Shown: positions 7,201 through 12,742 of the stretch, piece after piece | Layout: each line of letters starts with the position of its first letter | How positions within the stretch are numbered: the first letter of the stretch is position 1 | From: Melioribacteraceae bacterium | GTDB lineage: Bacteria; Bacteroidota; Ignavibacteria; Ignavibacteriales; Melioribacteraceae | Length of the DNA: 12,742 nt | Assembly (NCBI GenBank): GCA_015486905.1 | Contig: WFQV01000499.1 | Coordinates: 1 to 12,742 of the forward strand | Direction of reading: 5' to 3' | Notes under the pieces: generated by a model | Told to the model about the DNA's origin: nothing | Seen by the model: the letters and a program-made list of their open reading frames with translations, nothing else | Databases searched by the model: none | Made by a program: the position numbers and the translations under genes

Positions 7201-8017
7201 CATTGCGGACGGACTTGCAGCGAAAAATGTAACTTTGCTCGATCCCGCCGGAGGAACACTCGGTTTTTTGGCAAAAGCAATTGAAACAGCCGTTGAAGAA
7301 TTTGAAAGCAAATACGGCAAAGGTGCGGTTAAAACTTTTCTTAAAGATCAGATCCTGCAAAATTATTATGCTTTTGAATTGATGATGGCTCCTTACGCAA
7401 TCGGACATATGAAAATGTCCTTCCTGTTGGAAGAACTCGGTTACAGAATGGAAGATGATGAGCGAGTAAAATATTTTTTAACAAACACTCTCGAAATGAA
7501 TGAACTTGAAGAGAGCAAATTTCCGGGTATGTCGTCGCTTTCCCACGAAAGCCACGAAGCCGCGAAAGTTAAAAAGCAAGTTCCGATTCTTGTTATTCTC
7601 GGTAATCCGCCTTATTCCGGGCATTCTTCGAATAAAGGCGAGTGGATTTCCGATGTAATTAAAGAATATTATCAAGTTGACGGAAAACCGCTTGGAGAAA
7701 AAAATCCCAAGTGGCTGCAAGATGATTATGTAAAATTCATTCGTTTTTCTCAATGGAAAATTGATCAAGCCGGCGAAGGCGTTTTGGGCTTTATTACAAA
7801 TCACAGCTATATCGATAACCCTACTTTCAGAGGAATGCGCCAATCATTAATGAAAAGTTTTGACGAAATTTATATTCTCGATTTGCACGGCAATAGTCTA
7901 AAGAAAGAAAAAGCGCCGGACGGAAGCAAAGACGAAAATGTTTTTGATATTCAGCAAGGCGTTGCTATTTGTTTCATGATAAAATACGCAAAATCCACAG
8001 ATTCATCTGTGAGATAA
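7190..8017 (+). CDS. Type ISP/IIG-like restriction-modification enzyme, adenine methylase fragment
   Basis: This piece continues the methylase one base out of frame from the preceding fragment. Translation from NKFNIADG matches where the first piece breaks off, so only one A of the run at 7186-7191 separates them. LLDPAGGTLGFL (from about 7235) is motif I, the S-adenosylmethionine site. ILGNPPYSG (NPPY at 7604-7615) is motif IV, the catalytic site of N6-adenine methylases. FDIQQGVAICFMIKYAK, ending near 7990, is the family's conserved strand. The last eight codons (KSTDSSVR) are read from the first inserted hairpin and are not native. The open frame formally extends upstream to 7001, but that part is the wrong frame of the first fragment. 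Alone, this piece lacks both nuclease and target recognition. Confidence 0.8.
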   Translation, partial: NKFNIADGLAAKNVTLLDPAGGTLGFLAKAIETAVEEFESKYGKGAVKTFLKDQILQNYYAFELMMAPYAIGHMKMSFLLEELGYRMEDDERVKYFLTNTLEMNELEESKFPGMSSLSHESHEAAKVKKQVPILVILGNPPYSGHSSNKGEWISDVIKEYYQVDGKPLGEKNPKWLQDDYVKFIRFSQWKIDQAGEGVLGFITNHSYIDNPTFRGMRQSLMKSFDEIYILDLHGNSLKKEKAPDGSKDENVFDIQQGVAICFMIKYAKSTDSSVR

Positions 8018-8132
8018 ACAAAACTCACGGGTTAATCCGTGAGACAGCGAAACCTACGGAGCCATCCGTGGGACGTTGAAACCCACGGTTCCCTCCGTGA
8101 TGTAGCATAACCCACGGATTTATCCGTGGGTT
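7995..8132. repeat. Tandem array of five REP-like hairpins, about 29-base period
   Basis: Hairpin centres fall at 8003.5, 8033.5, 8062.5, 8091.5 and 8120.5, spacings of 30, 29, 29 and 29 bases. The stems vary around CCCACGGAT/ATCCGTGGG. The first is CACAGAT-TC-ATCTGTG, the second CTCACGG.../...CCGTGAG, and the last is a perfect 11-bp stem AACCCACGGAT-TT-ATCCGTGGGTT. Spacers of about ten bases are A-rich and share an AAAC/GAAACC character. The first hairpin overwrites the 3' end of the methylase fragment and supplies its stop codon. Confidence 0.8.
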
Positions 8133-8161
8133 GGTGAGTAAGCATGACGAAAGATAAACCG

Positions 8162-8179
8162 AAACCGTTTCAACGGTTT
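8162..8179. repeat. Hairpin just upstream of the transposase start
   Basis: AAACCGT-TTCA-ACGGTTT ends 15 bases before the transposase ATG. Its 18-base length and outer stem AAACCG/CGGTTT are the same as those of the hairpin at the 3' end of the gene (8629-8646). This position suits the left-end recognition hairpin of an IS200-like element, or a structure limiting translation of the transposase, as in IS200. Both are inferences. Confidence 0.6.
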
Positions 8180-8194
8180 TTAATGGAAGAATAA

Positions 8195-8638
8195 ATGTCA
8201 CATTCGTTAACTAAAATATGGATTCATCTAATATTCGGAACTAAAAACAGATTTCCGATGATCGATGCTTCTTTTGAGAATAAACTTTATTATAATATTA
8301 AAAATCTGCTCGAAAAATATTTTGAATCGAAAGTGGAAATAATAAACGGAACTGCTGATCACATCCACATTCTTCTTCTGCAAAATCAAAATCACTCGAT
8401 TGCAGAATTGACAAAGAACATAAAAGGGAATTCTTCCCATTGGATGAATCAAAATAACTTTTTAAAAGTAAAATTTGCTTGGCAAAAAGGTTACGGTGCT
8501 TTTTCCGTTAGCGAATCAATGGTTGATGAAGTTCGGAAGTATATTGAGAACCAGAAGGAACATCATAAGAAAATCAGTTTTGCGGAGGAATACAGGATGT
8601 TTGAGGAAAAGTATGGTTTTGGGGGAGGAAACCGATGA
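8195..8638 (+). CDS. tnpA: IS200-like / RAYT-like Y1 (HUH) transposase
   Basis: A 147-residue, apparently full-length single-strand DNA transposase of the Y1 family (PF01797 type). H56-I-H58 in ADHIHIL is the metal-binding HUH motif, and Y116 in RKYIENQ is the catalytic tyrosine that forms the covalent DNA link. TKIWIHLIFGTKNR at the N-terminus and WQKGYGAFSVS (96-106) are typical of the group. No accessory tnpB is present. It sits inside the split restriction-modification gene in the same orientation, surrounded by hairpins, which favours a REP-associated (RAYT) role over a classic IS200. Start is the ATG at 8195, with GGAAG (8184-8188) at six-base spacing as a plausible ribosome binding site. 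The stop codon TGA (8636-8638) lies inside the downstream hairpin. The protein looks intact and possibly active. Confidence 0.9.
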   Translation: MSHSLTKIWIHLIFGTKNRFPMIDASFENKLYYNIKNLLEKYFESKVEIINGTADHIHILLLQNQNHSIAELTKNIKGNSSHWMNQNNFLKVKFAWQKGYGAFSVSESMVDEVRKYIENQKEHHKKISFAEEYRMFEEKYGFGGGNR

Positions 8639-8646
8639 ATCGGTTT
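8629..8646. repeat. Hairpin overlapping the transposase stop codon
   Basis: AAACCGAT and ATCGGTTT pair perfectly around a GA loop, followed by CTTTCTTTG. The TGA stop is formed by the last stem base and the loop. It mirrors the hairpin at 8162-8179, so the two bracket the gene. It could be the right-end hairpin of the element; the T-rich tail also leaves a weak terminator possible. Confidence 0.6.
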
Positions 8647-8670
8647 CTTTCTTTGAGGTTTTTGTTTCTA

Positions 8671-8726
8671 AACCCACGACTGAAGTCGTGGGTTGACCCC
8701 GATTGTTACAATGCTGGTCTCGGGGT
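8671..8726. repeat. Two adjacent hairpins downstream of the transposase
   Basis: AACCCACGACT-GA-AGTCGTGGGTT (8671-8694) is a perfect 11-bp stem with a GA loop and shares the AACCCACG start with the last hairpin of the upstream array. Directly after it, ACCCCGA (8696-8702) pairs with TCGGGGT (8720-8726) over a 17-base loop containing TTGTTACAA. The second differs in build from the REP-like set and may be an element end or a terminator without a U-run. Confidence 0.65.
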
Positions 8727-8779
8727 ATCATGCGAGAGTTTTAAAAAACAGATTTTACCTATTGAGTAGAATATAAGCC

Positions 8780-8823
8780 ACGGATTAATCCGTTAAAACA
8801 AACCCCATGGATTCATCCACGGG
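8780..8823. repeat. Two REP-like hairpins at the right side of the insert
   Basis: ACGGATTAATCCGT (8780-8793) is a perfect palindrome, and CCCATGGAT-TC-ATCCACGGG (8804-8823) pairs with one mismatch. Both carry the CCACGGAT-type stem seen in the array at 7995-8132, so the same hairpin family stands on both sides of the transposase gene. Confidence 0.7.
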
Positions 8824-8839
8824 CATATTAAATAGTAAA

Positions 8840-8865
8840 AAGGAAACGTAACAAGGAAACGTAAC
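8840..8865 (+). repeat. Exact 13-base tandem duplication at the right junction
   Basis: AAGGAAACGTAAC occurs twice in direct succession, immediately before the ATG of the target-recognition fragment. Each unit contains an AAGGA that resembles a ribosome binding site. The second (8853-8857) is well spaced for the ATG at 8867. The duplication lies where insert and restriction gene meet, so it may be a by-product of insertion. Confidence 0.7.
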
Positions 8866-8866
8866 A

Positions 8867-10141
8867 ATGTCTAAAATCTATCATTTTGAAATATTCGGTT
8901 TGCGGGAAGAGAAATACGATTGGCTGGACAAACACAATATCAAAAATGTAAAATGGAATAAACTTCAACCGAAAAGTGGGTTCTATCTTTTTATTCCTCA
9001 AGATGTAAAACTGCAAAGCAAGTATCAGAAATTTGAAAAAATAACAGATATTTTTCCCGTGAACAGCGTTGGGATTGTTACGGCAAGAGATGGATTAACC
9101 ATTGGCTGGACTGAAAATGAAATTTGGAATCGTATTTGGAATTTCGCAAGACTTGAAAAAGAATTAGCAAGACAAACCTATCAGCTTGGGAAAGATGCAA
9201 GAGATTGGAAAGTTGAATTAGCACAAAAGGATTTGAAGGAAAGCGGGTTAGATAAAAAGAACCTAACTGAAATTCTATATCGTCCTTTTGATGTACGTTA
9301 CACTTATTATACCGGGAAGTCACGGGGTTTTCATTGTATGCCACGTGGTGAGGTAATGCAACATTTAATGAAAAAAAATATTGCATTATGTGTCGGTCGG
9401 CAGTCCGCTGTTATTGGTTCGGATAATTATGATATTGTTTTTATTTCGGAAAATATTGTTGATCTTAATCTTTTCCGGCGAGGCGGCGAAATAGTTTTCC
9501 CGCTCTATATTTACGCTGCAAAAAACAGTAAGGGTATCGGAACTTATTCGCAAATGATGTTATTTGAGCCTGAAGTGAAATACAAAAGTAAACAACCGAA
9601 TATAATACCGGAATTATTTGCAGAACTTAAAGAGAATTTCAAAAGGAAAATAACGCCCGAAGAAATATTTTATTACATCTATGCGGTACTTTACAGCAAC
9701 ACTTACCGCACAAAATATGCGGAATTCTTAAAGATTGATTTCCCGCGAATTCCTTTTACCAAAGATTACAACCTTTTTATTCGGCTCGGTAAACTCGGCA
9801 AACAGCTTGCAGATTTACATTTGTTAAAATCAAAAGAATTGGAAAATACAATTTCCAAATTCCAAGGGGAAGGCAACAACAAAGTAGAAAAACCAAAATA
9901 CGAGGACGAAAAAGTCCGGATAAACAAAACTCAGTATTTCGACGGAATAAAAGAAGAAGTTTGGCAATATCAAATCGGCGGTTATCAAGTTTGTGCGAAA
10001 TGGTTAAAGGACAGAAAAGAAAGAACGCTTACCTTGAATGAAATAAGAACCTATTGCAAAATAGTAACCGCGCTTTCAAAGACAATTGAACTGCAAAAAG
10101 AAATTGATGTCTATTTTGAGAATGTTGAAAAAACGGTTTAA
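8867..10141 (+). CDS. Type ISP/IIG-like restriction-modification enzyme, target-recognition fragment
   Basis: The 424-residue C-terminal part corresponds to the type ISP C-terminal specificity region, which reads the DNA target for both cutting and methylation. KIYHFEIFGLREEKYDWL and the later SVGIVTARDG and LYRPFDVRYTYYTG are typical family strings that follow directly after QQGVAI...IK in intact members, so almost nothing was lost at the insertion. The frame opens at 8852 and has an ATG at 8867 preceded by AAGGA (8853-8857) at nine-base spacing. It could therefore be translated as a free specificity subunit. No internal stop or frameshift was noticed to the TAA at 10139-10141. It converges on metH, 96 bases away. 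Whether it is expressed is unknown. Confidence 0.8.
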   Translation: MSKIYHFEIFGLREEKYDWLDKHNIKNVKWNKLQPKSGFYLFIPQDVKLQSKYQKFEKITDIFPVNSVGIVTARDGLTIGWTENEIWNRIWNFARLEKELARQTYQLGKDARDWKVELAQKDLKESGLDKKNLTEILYRPFDVRYTYYTGKSRGFHCMPRGEVMQHLMKKNIALCVGRQSAVIGSDNYDIVFISENIVDLNLFRRGGEIVFPLYIYAAKNSKGIGTYSQMMLFEPEVKYKSKQPNIIPELFAELKENFKRKITPEEIFYYIYAVLYSNTYRTKYAEFLKIDFPRIPFTKDYNLFIRLGKLGKQLADLHLLKSKELENTISKFQGEGNNKVEKPKYEDEKVRINKTQYFDGIKEEVWQYQIGGYQVCAKWLKDRKERTLTLNEIRTYCKIVTALSKTIELQKEIDVYFENVEKTV

Positions 10142-10237
10142 TGTTAGAATTATTAATACCTAGTGTAACAAATTATTACAATTCAAAATTGTGGTTATCT
10201 GCATTTAAGAATGCTTTTTCCAATAACTATTCCGGGT
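10142..10237. other. Short spacer between convergent genes
   Basis: This 96-base AT-rich gap separates the 3' ends of the restriction-modification fragment and metH. ACAATT-CAA-AATTGT (10178-10192) is a small AT-only stem. I see no convincing rho-independent terminator in either direction. Confidence 0.5.
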
Positions 10238-12742
10238 TTAATATCCCAAAATCGGTGCGAGCCAAAGCTCGGCTTCTTTCAAACTCATTCCTTTCCGTTT
10301 ACGGTAATCTTCCACCTGGTCTTTAAGAATTTTCCCGGTTGAAAAATATTTTGAATGCTTATTCGCGAAGTAAAGTCCCGAAACAGAAGAAGCCGGCATC
10401 ATTGCCATTGATTCCGTTAATTCAATTGAAGTGTTTTCCTTTACTTTTAATGTGTCCCAAATCAGAAGTTTTTCCGAGTGGTCAGGTTGAGCGGGGTAAC
10501 CCGGAGCAGGACGAATGCCGGTGTATTTTTCGGTAATTAATTCATGTAAATTTAAATCTTCGTCGGGTGAATAGCCCCAGTAATTTTTACGCACTTCGTA
10601 ATGCAGATATTCTGCAAATGCTTCTGCTAATCTATCCGATAATGCTTTTACCATAATTGCGCTGTAATCATCGTTGGATTTTTTAAACTCGTTAATTAAT
10701 TTTTCCGCTCCGATTCCGGCGGTTACCGCAAACATACCAATGTAATCTTTTACATCAGAATCCCGCGGCGCTACGAAATCGGCAAGAGCCAAATAAGGTT
10801 TGTCCTTCGATTTTTTACTCTGCTGGCGGATTGAATGGAGCGTAGTTAAAATACCGTTTCTGTTTTCATCAGAATAAATCTCGATATCATCTCCACTTGA
10901 ATTTGCGGGGAACAATCCGAATATGGCGTTTGCAGTTAAAAGTTTTTCCGAGATAATTTTGTCGAGAAGTTTGTTGGCATCGTCGAACAGTTTTTTCGCT
11001 TCCGCGCCGCTCTCCGGCTTTTCAAAAATCGAGGGGAATTTCCCTTTCATTTCCCACGCGTGGAAGAACGGCGTCCAATCGATGAACTCCCTCAACTTTG
11101 AGAGAGGAAATTCGTTCAGAACAGTCACGCCTAATTTATTCGGGGTTACCGGTAATTCATCTTCCCACTTTATTTGTAGGCGGTTATTGCGTGCTTCCTC
11201 CAAAGAGACAAAATTTCTGCTTGCTTGTTTTGCTTTGTGGTTTTTTACTAAAACGGAATATTCTTTATTTATTTGAGAAACAAATTCTTCCTTCTTCTTT
11301 TTGTCGATTAAGTTTGCGGCAACGTTTACACTTCGTGAAGCGTCGAGAACGTGAACGACTGGCTGGGAATATTTCGGCGCAATTTTTACTGCTGTGTGAA
11401 TTTTAGACGTTGTAGCACCACCAATTAACAGAGGGGTTTTCATATCGTGGCGTTCAAGTTCTTCGGCAACTTTCGACATTTCTTCCAGCGAAGGAGTAAT
11501 TAATCCGCTTAGCCCAATAATATCAACGTTTTCTTCGACTGCCGTTTCAAGAATTTTCTCCGTCGGAACCATTACGCCCAAATCAATTACTTGAAAATTG
11601 TTACAGCTAAGAATCACGCTCACAATATTTTTCCCGATGTCGTGCACGTCGCCCTTAACGGTAGCGAGTAAAATCTTTCCCGCGCTGCTGCTTTCGCCTG
11701 CGGATTTTTCCTCTTCGATGTAAGGAATTAAATACGAAACAGCTTTTTTCATTACACGTGCGCTTTTAACCACTTGCGGTAAGAACATCTTTCCGGCGCC
11801 GAAAAGGTCGCCTACCAAATTCATTCCGTCCATTAAAGGTCCTTCGATTACCGCGAGAGAATCTTTTAATTTCAGGCGAGCTTCTTCAACATCTTCCTCA
11901 ATGTGTTTGATTATTCCTTTAACCAAAGCATGTTTCAGTCTTTCTTCAACCGGTTTTGTCCGCCATTCGTCTATTTTTTCTGCTATGACCTTCTCACCTT
12001 TTATCTTTTCGGCGAACTCAACCAACCGTTCCGTAGCATCTGCTCTGCGGTTTAGAATTATGTCCTCCACTCTTTCGAGCAAGTCCTTTGGTATTTCATC
12101 GTAAACGGTAAGCTGTCCGGGATTCACAATGCCCATATCCATCCCTGCCTCTATTGCATGGTAAAGGAAAGCCGAGTGCATTGCCTCGCGGATTGTATTG
12201 TGTCCCCTGAAAGCAAATGAAAGATTGCTCACTCCGCCCGAGACCTTTGCAAGAGGCAGATTTTTCTTAATCCATTTGACCGCACGTATGTAATCCACTG
12301 CGTAATTGTTGTGAGCTTCTATTCCGGTGCCGACAGCAAAAATGTTCGGGTCGAGAATAACGTTCTGCGGAGGGAAACCAACCTTTTCGGTTAAAATTTC
12401 GTAAGCCCTTTTGCAGATAGAAATTTTCCTTTCGTAAGTGTCCGCCTGCCCTTCTTCGTCGAAAGCCATTACAAGGGCGGCAGCGCCATAACGCTTAACT
12501 TTTTTTGCTCTTCGAACAAATTCTTCCTCGCCTTCCTTCAAACTTATTGAATTAACAATTCCCTTGCCTTGAATGTTTTTTAATCCGGCTTCAATCACAG
12601 ACCATTTGGATGAGTCAATCATAACGGGCACTTTGGCAATTTCCGGCTCGGTGGAAACAAGACGTAAGAATTTCACCATCGACGCTTCGCTGTCAATCAT
12701 TGCTTCATCCATATTTACGTCGATTATTTGTGCACCGTTTTC
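10238..12742 (-). CDS. metH: B12-dependent methionine synthase, 5'-truncated by the window edge
   Basis: Transfers a methyl group from methyltetrahydrofolate via methylcobalamin to homocysteine, giving methionine (cytosol, one-carbon/methionine cycle). The frame is open to the window edge: ten codons (ENGAQIIDVN) precede the first Met seen at 12712, so the homocysteine-binding domain and the start lie outside. Counting from that Met: 1-220, the rest of the pterin-binding domain; about 250-335, the cobalamin cap (MNLVGDLFGAGKMFLPQV at 297-314); about 345-470, the B12 domain with GDVHDIG, whose H357 is the lower axial cobalt ligand; about 490-824, the activation domain that binds S-adenosylmethionine for reductive repair (RPAPGY at 734-739). 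Typical MetH is about 1,200 residues and 834 are seen. No defect was noticed. Promoter and any cobalamin riboswitch would be upstream, beyond this window. Confidence 0.97.
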   Translation of the reverse strand, partial: ENGAQIIDVNMDEAMIDSEASMVKFLRLVSTEPEIAKVPVMIDSSKWSVIEAGLKNIQGKGIVNSISLKEGEEEFVRRAKKVKRYGAAALVMAFDEEGQADTYERKISICKRAYEILTEKVGFPPQNVILDPNIFAVGTGIEAHNNYAVDYIRAVKWIKKNLPLAKVSGGVSNLSFAFRGHNTIREAMHSAFLYHAIEAGMDMGIVNPGQLTVYDEIPKDLLERVEDIILNRRADATERLVEFAEKIKGEKVIAEKIDEWRTKPVEERLKHALVKGIIKHIEEDVEEARLKLKDSLAVIEGPLMDGMNLVGDLFGAGKMFLPQVVKSARVMKKAVSYLIPYIEEEKSAGESSSAGKILLATVKGDVHDIGKNIVSVILSCNNFQVIDLGVMVPTEKILETAVEENVDIIGLSGLITPSLEEMSKVAEELERHDMKTPLLIGGATTSKIHTAVKIAPKYSQPVVHVLDASRSVNVAANLIDKKKKEEFVSQINKEYSVLVKNHKAKQASRNFVSLEEARNNRLQIKWEDELPVTPNKLGVTVLNEFPLSKLREFIDWTPFFHAWEMKGKFPSIFEKPESGAEAKKLFDDANKLLDKIISEKLLTANAIFGLFPANSSGDDIEIYSDENRNGILTTLHSIRQQSKKSKDKPYLALADFVAPRDSDVKDYIGMFAVTAGIGAEKLINEFKKSNDDYSAIMVKALSDRLAEAFAEYLHYEVRKNYWGYSPDEDLNLHELITEKYTGIRPAPGYPAQPDHSEKLLIWDTLKVKENTSIELTESMAMMPASSVSGLYFANKHSKYFSTGKILKDQVEDYRKRKGMSLKEAELWLAPILGY

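Larger units (their letters stand above)
7991..8851. mobile_element. REP/RAYT-type element: IS200-like transposase inside hairpin clusters
   Basis: The limits are set by where restriction-enzyme homology stops (IKYAK, near 7990) and resumes (open frame from 8852, KIYHFE from about 8873). The insert holds five tandem hairpins, one hairpin before and one overlapping the end of the transposase gene, a 10-bp-plus hairpin at 8671-8694, a looser stem at 8696-8726, and two more hairpins at 8780-8793 and 8804-8823. No terminal inverted repeats or clear target duplication are seen, as expected of HUH single-strand transposition. The exact ends are not resolved. It could be one element or an IS200-like element that landed among pre-existing REP copies. 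Confidence 0.75.
6169..10141 (+). pseudogene. Disrupted single-chain type ISP/IIG-like restriction-modification gene
   Basis: The three fragments together give one enzyme of about 1,040 residues in the order nuclease, methylase, specificity domain. Two lesions break it: one extra A (or other one-base shift) in the A6 run at 7186-7191, and roughly 860 bases of inserted transposase-plus-hairpin DNA between about 7991 and 8851. All catalytic motifs remain intact in sequence, which suggests recent damage. If real, the lesions leave no methylase-plus-specificity chain, so neither protective methylation nor cutting is expected in the present form. The A6 shift could instead be a sequencing error; the insertion could not. 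Confidence 0.8.

Noticed and set aside
7995..8132. CRISPR array
   Set aside because: The period of 29-30 bases is suggestive, but the recurring part is a diverging palindrome with linkers of only about ten bases. There are no identical repeats with unique 25-40 base spacers, and no cas genes are in view.
10142..10237. Bidirectional terminator between convergent genes
   Set aside because: Only a weak AT-only 6-bp stem is present, with no GC-rich stem followed by a T-run.
10141..10326. Plus-strand gene of 61 codons after the restriction fragment
   Set aside because: Its 3' half is antisense to the metH C-terminus and it has no recognisable content.

Overview
The window looks like a piece of an AT-rich genome from the Ignavibacteria / Bacteroidetes-Chlorobi side of bacterial diversity. 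The main reason is the secreted protein at its left. It ends in a textbook type IX secretion (T9SS) sorting domain of the kind common in Ignavibacteria (NYPNPF ... TTIKYS ... VYDILGREIATLVN ... GIYFYTL ... FVETKKMVLLK). The lineage is an inference from this domain and general sequence character, not a proven assignment.

Layout, left to right. (1) 1-876: gene-free DNA with dispersed hairpins, a GC-rich palindrome and one copy of a 36-base repeat. (2) 877-3948, minus strand: a secreted GH57 alpha-amylase-family enzyme with carbohydrate-binding-like modules and a T9SS tail. (3) 3949-5106: another repeat-rich gene-free stretch with a TGGATG tract, four hairpins and the second copy of the 36-base repeat. 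(4) 5107-5817, plus: an AT-rich HEPN/AbiU2-like gene, followed by about 350 bases of non-coding DNA with a long inverted repeat. (5) 6169-10141, plus: one type ISP / type IIG-like restriction-modification gene in three pieces. It is broken by a one-base shift at a run of six A's and by about 0.86 kb of inserted DNA. The insert holds an IS200-like Y1 (HUH) transposase surrounded by at least ten REP-like hairpins. (6) 10238-12742, minus: the C-terminal two-thirds or so of B12-dependent methionine synthase (metH), running off the right edge.

How it fits together. The middle of the window (about 5.1-10.1 kb) reads as a small defence locus: a HEPN putative RNase or abortive-infection protein beside a restriction-modification enzyme, lying between housekeeping or metabolic genes. 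The restriction gene has been inactivated, or at least split, by a REP/RAYT-type element. The hairpins of that element share an unusual build: a perfect stem closed by a two-base loop, often TC or GA. Isolated hairpins of the same build lie elsewhere in the window (6-25, 128-147, 4418-4437). This suggests the transposase family has seeded non-autonomous hairpins through this genome. The GH57 enzyme and MetH are ordinary metabolic genes with no evident link to the defence locus.
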